Shown here: positions 1 to 11,133 of the stretch, in pieces | Position numbering within the stretch: the first letter of the stretch is position 1 | Layout of the letters: every line of letters begins with the position of its first letter | Assembly: GCA_027972325.1 (NCBI GenBank) | Contig: JAPMOS010000008.1 | Span: 180,001-244,000 of the forward strand | Source: Paratrimastix pyriformis | Taxonomy: Eukaryota > Preaxostyla > Paratrimastigidae | Direction of reading: 5' to 3' | DNA: 64,000 nt | Program-made: the position numbers and the translations under genes | Notes under the pieces: generated by a model | Database searches by the model: none | The model's input: only the letters and a program-made list of their open reading frames with translations | What the model was told of the DNA's origin: nothing

Positions 1-2426
1 CGGTACCCACGCGGTCTTCTGGGGGCCGATTCCCATCTCAAGCGAATATCCCCTCCCCGATACGGGGGCCTCGCCCCAGGCGGCAGCAGAGGCGGCGGCC
101 GGTCCGTGGCTGGCTGCTCCCCCTTGTCCTTCAGGCGGGACCTCACCGCAATCAATGTTCATTTCACGCATCGATCCGTCGCCTTCATTCCACAGAGGAA
201 GCCCGGCGCACTCGGGACATCATGCGGGCACGATATGAAGTCGGGCCGCTCCCTGGTCTGCACCTCCCTTGCCACCCCCCCCCCTGCCACTCCCCTATCC
301 GCCCACCACCGTTCGTCGTCCCACGTTTTCACGTTCCTCTTCGCTAACTCGCCTCTCCCCAGCGATCCACTATGAACGTTACGAGCCCGTTGATTACAAG
401 GTCGCCGCCCTGACCCAGGCCCAGCGGCGCGGCCCCCGGCGCGCCCCGCCCGTTCGGCACATGAGTTTGCTCGACTTCATGCAGCGCAACCCGGCCCCCT
501 GCGTCCCCGGGCCCTTGGACTATTGTCTCAGGGACCAGCGCACCTTCTACCGCGGGGTTATGGTCTGGCCCCTCACTGTTGCCTCACCGGACGGGTGGCG
601 AGCGGAAAGTGAGGCTGATGCTTTTTCCCTCCCACCCCACGTCTCCCTCTCCCCAGGACCGTGCGGTGTCCCGCCTGCCGAAGCTTTTGCGAGAGCAGTG
701 GACCCAGGTGGGCGAGGCGGACGCCCACGAGGAGCACGACCTGCCCATCGACATGATCGGCGGGGAGGACCCCGAGCGGACCGCCCCCAAGGTGGTCGGT
801 ATCTCACCCTCTAAAACCGCTCCCATACCCACACCACACCCGTGCGGGCGCGCGTTCATGCACACAACACATAACTCCGGCTCATTGGTGCCACATCGGG
901 GACGCACTCCACCCCCCATCCCCACGTGGCCTTCTTTTCCCACACGCAGCGCCTGCTGATGGGCTGCGAGCCTTTCCTGACCGTCCTGCTGGACCTGATC
1001 CACACCCAGTGCCGCCACCTTGGTCCGCACCTCGACTGTTGTCTCCATTCCCCCCAGAGAAGGAGAGGTGGGGTGGTGGAGACAGTCAGTCATCACACCA
1101 CCGGCATCCACCTCCCTTTTTCTGCTCCCCAAGAACACCTCGAGGCCTCCCGGATCGCAGCCTCGGATGAGAACCTGTACGCCCTGACGGCGGGCGGGGG
1201 TAACAGCCTCCATGCCCGACACCGGTCCGTCTCTACTCCCCCGGCCTCTCATCATGGTGCTGACCAACCTCACCTCGCCATCCTCCCCCCGGCCCAGTCC
1301 GCACCCTGGCCTGGCCTGGGCCCAGCTGTGCCGGGGGGGCACCCCTGCCATGGAGGCCGATGCCCGCCGGGTGGAGTGGGCCCAGTGGCGCGAGACCGTC
1401 ATTGTCCGGCTGGTCGCACAGCTCGAGGCAACTCGCAGTGGTCTGTGCGCGCCCGGAGAGGGAGGAGGAGGAGGGGGGGAGGGAGGGGGGAGGGGAGGAG
1501 GGGAGACAGGTGGCGTTGAAGTCGATGATATGCCCCCTGGTCTACTTCACGTGTTGATATGACCCCCCCGGTCTGCTCCACCCCAGGATGTCTACATCAC
1601 CCCGAGGCGGGAGGCCAGTCAGCCGAGATGCACCAGCGCGAGATGGACCTCCTCCGGGCGGGCCTGCAGGCCACCTCGGCTGAGCTCCAGGGCAGACTGA
1701 CAGCCCTCCAGGGTCCGCCACCATCCCGCGCCTCACCACCTGATGCAGCCTGCGGGCAGACAAGGATACACGCCTTGACACTCTTTCGTCCCCATCCACA
1801 CCCGACTCACCCCCCAGAGAAACACGCCCGTCTGGAGGCCGAGCATGCCCGCTGCCGTGCGGAGCTCGAGCGTGAGGCCGGCCAGGGGCGCCGACTGCGC
1901 GCCCAGGCCGAGGCCCTTCGCCAGCAGCTGGCCGCGGCCCAGGAGCACGCGGGAGCCTTGGAGGCCCGCCTGGAGGAGGTCTGCTGCTCCTGTCTGACGT
2001 GAGACTCTTGTGTCTGTGTACGGCCTCCCGTGCAGTATTTGCCTCTGTGGATCTGCGCGTCTGCTTCTAGCGTCTGATGAATGTCCGTGTGTGCGCGCCA
2101 AGACAGAAAGGGGTCTGTCGTGTGTATGCGTGTGTCTGGTGGATGGGGGGGGGGGGGGGGGGGGGGGGGGGTCGGTTTGAACAGCCGATCATCATCTGCT
2201 TCTCTCCGTCTCTCGACCTGGCAGCAGCGGCGCGGCCATGGACCTCGCCACCCGCCGGCCCCTGCTGGGGGAGGTGAGGCCCCCGGGGGGGAGGAGGCGG
2301 AGGAGGAGGAGCAGACTGCTGTACATACCCCCGAGGTCTCCATCGACCACCCCCAACTCGGCACCCCGGTCCGTCCCCCTGCGCCCCCCTCCACCACCAC
2401 ACCTCCCCATAGTCATCTGGCGATAG
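1..2426 (+). CDS. Coiled-coil protein of unknown function, 5' end outside the window
   Basis: I do not recognise this protein. Short exons can be followed by open frames that end at plausible splice sites: about 364-553 (begins HYERYEPVDYK), 658-799 (DLPIDMIGGEDPER), 950-1020 (a hydrophobic helix with CEPFLTVLLDLIHTQC), 1131-1190, 1285-1440, 1590-1710, 1819-1979 and a last exon from about 2229. The exons from about 1340 onward are rich in Glu, Arg, Ala and Leu in heptads (LRAQAEALRQQLAAAQEHAG), so the C-terminal half is a coiled coil. Introns contain a G run at 2145-2171 and pyrimidine-rich ends. The stop is uncertain: an intron starting at GAG|GTGAGG near 2273 would end the protein at VIWR (2426), while reading straight through runs to 2569, inside the 3' end of the opposite BDP1 gene. 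The N-terminus lies left of the window. Confidence 0.6.
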
Positions 2427-2485
2427 CTCGTGTTCGAGGAGAGAGAGCACCAAAGAGAAAGGGGGGGAGATGGTGGGGTGTGGGT

Positions 2486-3871
2486 TCAAAAGTCGTCCCC
2501 GTCGTAGTCGGCGGCGCCCTCGTCCCCGTACCCGGCCGCGTCGCCGCGGGCCCCCCGGTTGATGGCTAGCACCCCGTCCTCCTCGCCGCCCGTGGGACGC
2601 TCCTGGTCGTAGTCGGCCAGCAGATCCTCCTCGTCCCCGGCCGGCGGGTCCCCCACGTTGGTGCCGTACTGGGCCTGCTCGGCCGGCAGCTGGTAAATGT
2701 CCTCCTCGTCAGCCCCCGGGACGGGGCTCCGCTGGGGTGGCGGGGCGGGGCTTGCGGACGGGGCCGGGGCGGGGCTGGCAGAGGGGGCGGGGGACGGGGT
2801 GGGGCTGGGGGCGGGCGGCGGGCTGCCGACGGGCAGTTTGGCCACCTCGGCATCCTCCTTCTCCTTCTGGACCTTCAGCCGCTCCTTCTCCACGTTGACG
2901 TCGTCCAGCATGCGCTTGTACAGCGCGCAGGCGGTCTCCTCGCTGGTGTGCTTCAGCTGGCGGCGCAGGGTCTGGTCGAGGCGCTGGGGATGGTTGAGCT
3001 CCTCCCGCTTGTACTTGGTCTTCATGTCGCGCCGGTCGCGCCCCGGGAACAGCCGCGCCAGCAGGGTGAAGTCGGTCCCGTACTGGCGCAGGCAGTCGTA
3101 GAACTTCTCGGTCTCCTCGGCGGTCCAGCGCTTGGACTTGGGCCGTTTGGAGAAGCTGGCGGCTGTCACCCGGTGGGTGGTGGCTGATTCGTGGACCATT
3201 TCGAAGTCGTCGTGGCTCACGGTGGGCGCCTCAGTGGTGACAATCAGTGAGCTGGCGTCGATGACCAATTGCCCGTCGACCACTTTCACCTGGGGTGCGA
3301 AGGGCAGCCGAGTCTCTGGTGCCTTGGGACCGTCGACCTTGGGGGGCGGGCTGGGCTCTTGGAAGTCGTCATCGAAGTGGTGTGGTGCCGTCGAGGCAGT
3401 GGGCTTGGCGGATGCCTTTTCGGCATCGGGGACTTTCTGGTGCTTCTCCAGACGGGCCTTTTTGCGCTGCTCTTCCCGCTCGATGGCGCCTTTGGTACGA
3501 ATGCCGGAGCGGGTGTTGCGCATAATCTCACTCATTGTCGGCTTTTTCTCCGAATCTTGTGGGGGCGGTGTTTTGGAATCGCGCTGGACGGGCATGGGGA
3601 GCTCCGTTTTCACAGATGAGACCGGCGTGGGAATGCGAGGGGCGGGAATGGGAGATGGGGTGGGAGTCGGAATGTTGCGCGGTACGGGGACCGGGCTGGG
3701 CGTTGGAGTGGGAGTTGAACGATCGGGAAAGTCCTGTTGCGAGAGTGTCAGGCCCAAAGATGCCAAGAATGGTGACGGCGGTGGGGTTGGGGACGGAGTT
3801 GGCGCAGGTGAGGCAAGCGATGTGCTTGTTTGTCGCGCCTGTGAGGCGAGAAGAGCGAACAAGTTTGACAT
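2486..3871 (-). CDS. BDP1: Transcription factor TFIIIB component B'' (BDP1), SANT domain
   Basis: A single-exon gene of 461 residues. TFIIIB recruits RNA polymerase III to tRNA and 5S promoters, and B'' binds through an extended SANT domain, which is clear here at about residues 247-300: RWTAEETEKFYDCLRQYGTD, then LLARLFPGRDRRDMKTKYKR and EELNHPQRL. The pattern of a C-terminal helix rich in K/R followed by E-x-x-x-P is typical of BDP1 and separates it from Myb factors. The N-terminal 110 residues and residues about 350-400 are Pro/Thr/Ser repeats, and the C-terminus is acidic (ends DYDGDDF). The protein is short compared with animal BDP1, but similar in size to yeast-type BDP1. The start is the first Met in the open frame. 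It lies tail-to-tail with the coiled-coil gene on the left and head-to-head with the W-R repeat gene on the right. Confidence 0.9.
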   Translation of the reverse strand: MSNLFALLASQARQTSTSLASPAPTPSPTPPPSPFLASLGLTLSQQDFPDRSTPTPTPSPVPVPRNIPTPTPSPIPAPRIPTPVSSVKTELPMPVQRDSKTPPPQDSEKKPTMSEIMRNTRSGIRTKGAIEREEQRKKARLEKHQKVPDAEKASAKPTASTAPHHFDDDFQEPSPPPKVDGPKAPETRLPFAPQVKVVDGQLVIDASSLIVTTEAPTVSHDDFEMVHESATTHRVTAASFSKRPKSKRWTAEETEKFYDCLRQYGTDFTLLARLFPGRDRRDMKTKYKREELNHPQRLDQTLRRQLKHTSEETACALYKRMLDDVNVEKERLKVQKEKEDAEVAKLPVGSPPPAPSPTPSPAPSASPAPAPSASPAPPPQRSPVPGADEEDIYQLPAEQAQYGTNVGDPPAGDEEDLLADYDQERPTGGEEDGVLAINRGARGDAAGYGDEGAADYDGDDF

Positions 3872-4124
3872 TCACGCCAGCCGTTCAGCCTCGGTTTGCG
3901 TGATTGCGTATGGTACCAATGCGGCTCTCTCCATTTCTTTCTTGACTGCTGTCTCGGGGACGATCCGCAGAAACAACGTTGCCGCCACCCCGCCGCAGGG
4001 AGGCTGAAGTCCAGTGTTTCCAGATCCGCCGGTGAAAAAGCAGATGCGGCGGCACCGCCAGGCGATCAGAAGGCCGATGTCTGCCGTTCAGTACCTGCCT
4101 GCTGACCTATTTTTTTTTTGGCAG
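3872..4124. promoter_or_regulatory. Divergent promoter region between BDP1 and the W-R repeat gene
   Basis: The BDP1 start codon reads left from 3871, and the first clear exon of the opposite gene starts at 4125. The interval is richer in A and T than the flanking coding DNA and ends in a T run plus GGCAG that acts as the 3' splice site of the right-hand gene. It therefore also holds the unresolved first exon of that gene. I see no convincing TATA box or shared element. Confidence 0.4.
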
Positions 4125-6979
4125 CGCTTCCGTTGGACATTGCTTGTTGGTCGCGCTTTTGCGAGGTGGAGGACCATGTCTCGCTTCCGAGCCCGATATC
4201 GGAACGGTCCGTCTCACAGTTATTGTTTTTTTGCGTGAATTGCCTTCATTCTCGAATAGCCATCAACCGGGTGCGCCGAGTTTATCGGACCTATGCTGCT
4301 CGGATCTTTTTGCGACGTTGGCGCGACTACGCGCTTCTTGGGCGCCCTTCATGGTTTGTCGGCTCCGCCCCCCGAGGCGCTTCACTCTCTCCTCTCCTCT
4401 TCCAGGCAACCACCCTTTGCCTTGCGGTGTGCCTTCAGAACATGGCGTCGCGTCGTAACCAACCCGATCCCCTCCCCCTCGCCACCAATTCCGACTGCCC
4501 CAGCCAGCATGACCCCATCTGGGCGCTCATCTCCCCGGGGATGTCCCACCACGTGCACCCCCCAGAAGACCCTGCTCAGCTCCCTCCTGGGCGAGCCACG
4601 CATCCCTCCCTCTCCTCCATCCGGACCGCATATCACCCCCCCCCGCCCGGCATCTCTCCTCCCCCCCGCCGGCAGCCGTCGACATCCCCAACACCCCCGC
4701 TGCCCGCTCCCGCAGCCTCGGCCCATCCCTTCCAACCCAGCCCCTCGCCTGCCCACAGCCCACCCCGGTCGACCCTCCTCCGGTTCCCCCTGCGTCCCCA
4801 CATCCGGTTGGATGACCCGATGCTTGAGGGCAGTGGGGGTCCTATCTCCTCCATCCCCGAAGACGTGCCTCCCCAGCCCCTGCCCACGCCACCTGCGGCC
4901 CCCGGCGAGCCGCCCGTGGCCCAGGTGACTCTGACCAGGTGGCACAACCCGCTCGACCCACCGCTGGTCCGGCCGCTGCGCGAGACCCAACTGGCCTCCT
5001 CTATCCGGCGACACTCGCCATCCCCCGCCCCGCCAGCCAGCCGCCGACCGGCCACCAGCACGGGCGCTCGGCCGGCCCCCACACTGGCCGCGGGATCCCT
5101 TGAGGATGCCGACCAGCCCCCATCCAGCCTCACGCGACCGCACACGGCCCCTCGGGTTCGTGTGAGCCTGTCCTCACCCCCCCGGGACCAAGAGACCGTC
5201 CAGCCAGCTGTCCCCCTCCTGGCCATGTCTCGCTCGCAGCCCCTCCCGGCGCTTGTCCCCGCGGGGACGGGCCGACTGACCCCCGGGACCACCACCACCC
5301 CCACCGCGTCCTCGGCGACATACGTCGGGCTTATGTACACGCAGCCCCTCGCCAAGCGGATCCACCACCCCAACCCTACCGCGGCTGCTCCGACCGAGGT
5401 ATCCTCCGCCGGGGTACCATCCGCCGGGGTACCATCCGCCGGGGGACCATCCGCCGGGGGACCATCCGCCGGGGGACCATCCACCGGGGGATCATCCACC
5501 GGGGGACCAACCAGGGGACCAGCTGCTGTCTCCATGACCCTGGGCACTTCTACCTCCATCTCCGTTTCCAGTCCCCTGGTCACCAGCAGCGCCCCCGTGC
5601 TGGCGTCCGCCATCGGGACCGACTCCACCTTCGAGCTGTCCCGCACCGCAGCAGCCCAGCCGACAACCATGTCCCTGCCCTCCTTCCCCGTCCTCGGCGC
5701 GCCCCCACCAGCTGCCAGCGCCCTGGGCGGGGAGAGCTGGGCCGAGCGGCCCGCACCGGCCACCCCAGGAGGGGCCAGCTCAACATACGGCTCGCTGGAC
5801 GAGGATGAGGGCGAGGCATACGCGGAGGCGGGCAGTCCCCTGAGCGGGTGCGGGGACCTGGGCGGGGACCTGGACGAGCTGACCGCCTTCCAGCAGGAGG
5901 CTGCCCCGCCCCCCCGGCCTCACCCCCATCCCGATCTCAGCCAGCCAGCACCACAGCCGCAAAGACAGCAGCAGAAGCAACCAGAATTACAGCCTCTTCC
6001 CCAGTTCCAAGAGCAGCCCCACGAGGCATCAGCAGCAGCAAAGGCCGCCTCACCCGAGGAGGCGATGCCGCGCAATCCGCTTGTATCTCCGACTTCGCTC
6101 ATCCCCCTCCCCCAGCCCCAGTCCCAACCCCAACCACCCCAACCCCAGCCGGCCAATTCACAAGTCGGCAGTGCCCCCACCCGGCTGCCCCTCCGGGTTT
6201 CCGACCTCAGCGACCGTCGCCACCCCGACCTCGCCACCCGCGATCTGCACCTCCCCGCCTTCGGAGGGTCGACGTCCCCCCAGCCTGCCGAGCCACCCCT
6301 CCCCGCCCCGGGTGGCTCCCCGCCCCCTGCCACGGCCACCGTCTCCTTGCAGGCCATCACATCGGCCTCGGGCACCTCGAGCACGCTCTCCCTCAGCGCC
6401 GACACGACCCTCATGCTGGCGCCCCCGGCCGACCAGGCCCTCTCGCTCTCGCTCAGCCCGCAGCCTCGCCAACACCAGCCCCGGCCGGCCCTGCGCCCCT
6501 TCCCTTCCGTCCACTCCCCGCCCCTCTCGGCATCGACGCCCCCACCCATCAGGCTCGCCCGCGCATCCACCCCCAAGTTGCGCCCACGCAACAACGGCAA
6601 CGGCCTCGGCGGCCCCTCGGCGCCCTCCCCCATCCGACCCGTGGGCTCCCCGGAACACACCCCGGTTCGAGTCCTGCAGGCCACGAGTCCCGTCAAGCCC
6701 CGCCTGGTGGACATGCATGGCGGGCTGGTATCCTCCGGTCGCACCGGCACGTCTTCTCCGCATCGGGTCGAGCTGAGGCCGGTGGGGTCGCCCCAGCAAC
6801 CGCTCGCAATGCCACCTGGCCGTAGCGGCGCTGGTGGACGGGGTCCCAGACCTGAGTTGCGGCCCCCGCCCGGGTCGCCGGCTGGCCTGGTGGCCAAGGA
6901 GGCCGCGTTGGGGCAGCTGGCGGCCGCAATCCGGGCCCGCAAGTCACGCGCTGCATCCACTGCGGCAGTTGGATTGTGA
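4125..6979 (+). CDS. Protein with N-terminal Sfi1-like W-R repeats and a long Pro/Ser-rich tail
   Basis: Exons 4125-4206, 4260-4353, 4406-4454 and 4508-6979 join in phase through three introns of 52-53 nt. Joining them gives three spaced motifs, GRAFARWRTM, ARIFLRRWRDYALL and LRCAFRTWRRV, each an aromatic-x-x-W-R helix. That is the pattern of Sfi1-type centrin-binding repeats (family knowledge; the match here is by eye). The remaining ~820 residues are Pro, Ser, Ala and Gln rich, with a 15-bp minisatellite coding GGPSA/GVPSA at 5396-5515, and short conserved-looking islands such as HDPIWALISPG and VAQVTLTRWHNPLDPP. The first exon with the start codon is not resolved, and lies upstream of the T-run acceptor at 4124. 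If the repeats are real the protein would sit at basal bodies or centrin fibres. It ends at TGA 6979. Confidence 0.6.
5396..5515 (+). repeat. Coding minisatellite, 15-bp unit, about 8 copies
   Basis: Tandem units of about CATCCGCCGGGGGAC keep the reading frame and code GVPSA, GGPSA and GGSST in succession. Unit variants form blocks: GTA first, then GGA, then ACC in place of GCC. This is the pattern left by stepwise duplication. It lies in the low-complexity tail of the W-R repeat protein. Confidence 0.85.
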
Positions 6980-7391
6980 TGACGCAGGAGACAACGCGAG
7001 TCCATCCCCCCCCCCCCCCCCCCCCCCCCACCTCCGTCGCCGGTTTCTTCTTTGTTTTCACAAACCTGAATTTGGGGAAGTTCCGACGACGGCTGGGTGG
7101 GCCGACGTCCTGTCCACAGGCAATTGCGAAAATTAGCATGTCGGTGTGAACGGAGCGGTGATGGTGGGGCAACTGCCCAACCCGCCCGAATCTTCCCTTG
7201 TGAACCTTCTGTCGGGGCGCGGACACTGTGGACGAGGGAACCTATCATCTGAGTAACAAGTTTCGTTTGCCACCTGAACTCTATTATTGTTCCTCAGTGG
7301 TGGCAGAGAAAAAGTCCGCGAGGCTGTTCCGGCACCTGTCAAAATTGCTGGTAGACCCTTGTCGTATTTGGCATAGGAAGGCAAGCGGCCG
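6980..7391. other. Intergenic region between the W-R repeat gene and PPIL2
   Basis: Tandem genes on the + strand are separated by 412 bp. A C run at 7004-7029 follows the upstream stop codon. From about 7050 onward composition becomes AT-richer toward the PPIL2 start. I see no gene, tRNA or clear promoter motif. Confidence 0.6.
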
Positions 7392-8078
7392 ATGGGGCGT
7401 TCGAAGGCACTCAACCAAAAGTCCTACATTAAAGCCTCAGAATGGAAAAATGACTTTGGTGGCTTCAAGGGACCGCAGCAAGGCGAGACATTTGAAGCTC
7501 TTCCATTCTACTGTTGTTGCCTTTCTCTACAGCCATTTCGAGAGCCCGTATGCACCAACAGCGGTCACATTTTTGACAAGGAGTCTGCTTTTTTTGATGG
7601 AGTGAACACTGATGTTCTTTGGTCAGGAATATTTATGAATGGATTCGTGAACACCACAACCATCCCGTCACCGGGCAGCCACTGGAGATCCGTGATCTCT
7701 TTCCCCTGCATTTCCACAAAAATGCAGACGGTCAATTCCAGTGCCCAGCGACGTTCAAGGTGTTCACACCCCACACCCACATCGTTGCCATCAAAACCTC
7801 GGGTCATGTGTACTCTTGGGATGCGATTCAACAGCTGAACATCGAGCCACAACATTGGAAGTGTTTGATGTCGGGGACCGACTTCACCCGGGAGGATATC
7901 ATCCACATCCAGGACCCCCACAACCTCGAGCAGCGCAACGCCCAGAACTTCCAGTGCCACCGGAAACCAATCGAGAAAGGTCTGGTCTTCTTGCTGGCCC
8001 CGTCTCCCATTCGACTGGACGGAGCGACCTCACCTCTTCGATCTCCTCATCATCTTCGTCTCCTTGCACATGCCCCCA

Positions 8079-8109
<31 letters not shown>

Positions 8110-11101
8110 ACACCGCGGGTGCAGTGACATTCGTGCTGTCTCTTCTACTCTCTGTTTTTTTTGTTTCCCGTTGCTCCTTTCCTTCTTTACGACACACTCT
8201 CTGGTTTTTGTTTTCCCGTTCCTTCTTTCCTTCTTTACTCCCGCACACACACATCCCCGGTCCACACCTTCATCCCACCACGTGCATCACGTGTCCACAC
8301 CTTCTTCCTACCACGCGGCGCAGAGTCGATTTGGGTCCATGTTTCTGGGGAGATGGAGGGAGGGCGTGGCTCATCCCTCAGGACGACCCCTGGGCATGAC
8401 AGCGCACACCCTCACCCGCTCACGCCCACACACACACCACCCGGGTTGCATCCTTCCCAGAGGCCAAGCCGATCATCGCCGCCGACCCGACCACCCAGCG
8501 TATCCTGGAGGCCCTCGAAAAGGTCGGCCTTCGTGAGTCCTCCATGCCTGCTGCCCTCCATCCCTCCCGGTCCCCCCTCTCAGCCCTCTCTCTATCCTCC
8601 GCCCGCCGGGGCCCCTGCAGAAGCGGGCCGAGAAAGACAGCATGCTCAGCGAGAAGCAGCGCCTCGATCGGATCATCGGCGAGCAGGAGGCCCAGGAGGC
8701 CGCCGAGCGGGCCATCGAGTACGTCGGCAAGGTCCCTCGGATGATGCCCTACCCCCACCCCCACCCCCCCACCCTGCGAGATGACGCTGACTGCTGGGGG
8801 GGGGGGAGCTCCGGAATGATCCCGTGGCGATGGGGGAGTGCGACCCTCTTCTTCTGTCCATTTCATCGTGGGCGATGACGCGCTGCCCGAGTTACCATCG
8901 CACATCCTCATCGTGTGCATGGCCCCCCAGGGCACGGTGGAGTACGCCCGGGGCCCGTCGATGCTGGCGGCCTCGTTCACCTCGACCGCCATGACGCCCC
9001 ACCTGGCCGTGGCCACCCCCAAGCGCATCCGCGAGATCACCGAGAAGGGGTCTGCGTTCACTACCATTGCCACCCCCACGGCACCCCGACGATCGGATCG
9101 GCTGGACGTGTTCCTGTGGCGAAATCTGCAACATCATCAGATCATCCAATCATCATCCAGTCATCATCCACATCCAATCGTCATCATCATCGTCATCATC
9201 CACACGGGTCGGGATAGCTTCGTCCGCCTGGAGACCACCCACGGCCCACTCAACCTTGAGCTGCGCGCTGATCTGGTCCGTCCCTCCACGCCGCCCTTGC
9301 CACACCGCCCTTGCCACGCCACGCCACCCCCTGCACTGTACTACCTCACCGATCACCGTGCGTGCCGCACTGCCTCATGCCCTCCGTTTTCCCTGGTGCG
9401 GCGGCGCAGGTGCCCAAGACATGCGAGAACTTCCTGCTGCTCTGCGAGCGCGGCGCCTACGATGGGGTCATCTTCCACCGGCTCATCAAGGGCTTCATGG
9501 TCCGCCCTGCCCGGGTCACCTCTTCCCCCCCCCCCCCCCCCCCCCCAACCAGGCGACTGCGTGGGGAAATGAAATGTGCGCTTCTGTGTATGTGTGCGTA
9601 TCATGGGATGGGATGGGAGTGGGCATCTCTCGATTGGCCCCGTGCCCGGCTTTGGCCGCCCACGCCCCTGTTGCCCCACCACCGAACCGAACCGAACGGT
9701 AGCGTCCATTCACGCCTCGGGGTGCTGTTTGTTCTGTTTGTTCTGTTTGTTCTGTTTGTTCTGTTTGTTCTGTTTGTGTTTGGGGCGCTGTTTGTTCTGT
9801 TTGGGGCGCTGTTTGTTCTGTTTGGGGCGCTGTTTGTTCTGTTTGGGGCGCTGTTTGTTCTGTTTGGGGCGCTGTTTGTTCTGTTTGGGGCGCTGTTTGT
9901 TCTGTTTGGGGCGCTGTTTGTTCTGTTTGGGGCGCTGTTTGTTCTGTTTGGGGCGCTGTTTGTTCTGTTTGGGGCGCTGTTTGTTCTGTTTGGGGCGCTG
10001 TTTGTTCTGTTTGGGGCGCTGTTTGTTCTGTTTGGGGCGCTGTTTGTTCTGTTTGGGGCGCTGTTTGTTCTGTTTGGGGCGCTGTTTGTTCTGTTTGGGG
10101 CGCTGTTTGTTCTGTTTGGGGCGCTGTTTGTTCTGTTTGGGGCGCTGTTTGGGGCGCTGTTTGGTTTGGGGCGCTGTTTGGTTTGGGGCGCTGTTTGGGG
10201 TGCTGTTTGGGGTGCTGTTCTGTTCGGTCGTGCAGATCCAAGGCGGCGACCCGACCGGGACGGGGCGCGGGGGCCAGTCGGCCTGGGGGAAGCCCTTCGC
10301 GGACGAGTTCCACAGACTGGTCCGCCCCCCCCCCCCCCCCCGCCCCGCCTCCGTCACCTTCAGCCAGCCGTACTGTCAAGAGCAGATCAGGCCTTTCAAC
10401 GCGCTTATTGCATCTTACATCCCCCCACCCCCGCCCGCTCGCCCACCCCATAGCTGACCCACGAAGGGCGCGGGGTGCTCAGCATGGCCAACAGCGGCCC
10501 CGGCACGAACGGCAGCCAATTGTCCGCCTCCCACGGCCCTTCCCATCCCACCCCAGCGCCCTATCCAATGGGCAGCTCGCACATCCCGCTACCATTTCAC
10601 AGGGGCCCGCACACACATCCCGCTGCTTCAGGTTGCTGCGACCCCACCACCACCATCTCGATCACCCCATCAGCACCGCTACCACCCTTCCCCTCTTTCT
10701 GCCTTGACACACGCACGCTCCCACCGCCATCTCGATCGGTCAGCCGCAACCCGCGACGCCCGGCACCAACAGAATCCCCTTCACCTCCAATTCTGATCGG
10801 GCATCGGGCGGGCGCGTGACCGCAAACCCACCCCCTTCCGCCCCCTCTCGGCCACCGGGGACAGCTTCCTGACGCTGGGCGAGTGCCACCACCTGGACCG
10901 GAAGCACTCCATCTTCGGGCGGCTGGTGGGCGGGGCGGCCACCCTGGCCAAGATGGAGGCCGAGCGGACCAACGAGCAGGACAGGCCCATCGTCCGCCAC
11001 CTCGCCACCCACCCGCCTCTGTCTCCCTCCACCCGCCTGTCTCCCCTCCGCTGATGGCTGTTCCTTCCCTGATCTCACACCCCTCCCCGCTCCTCCTCCT
11101 C

Positions 11102-11133
<32 letters not shown>

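Noticed and set aside
5920-7248. A 442-residue open frame on the - strand
   Set aside because: Shadow of the Pro/Ser-rich coding exon on the + strand, enriched in Gly/Arg, with no conserved segment.
9576-10457. Long open frames on both strands across the 21-bp repeat
   Set aside because: The unit length is a multiple of three without stops; real cyclophilin exons flank it.
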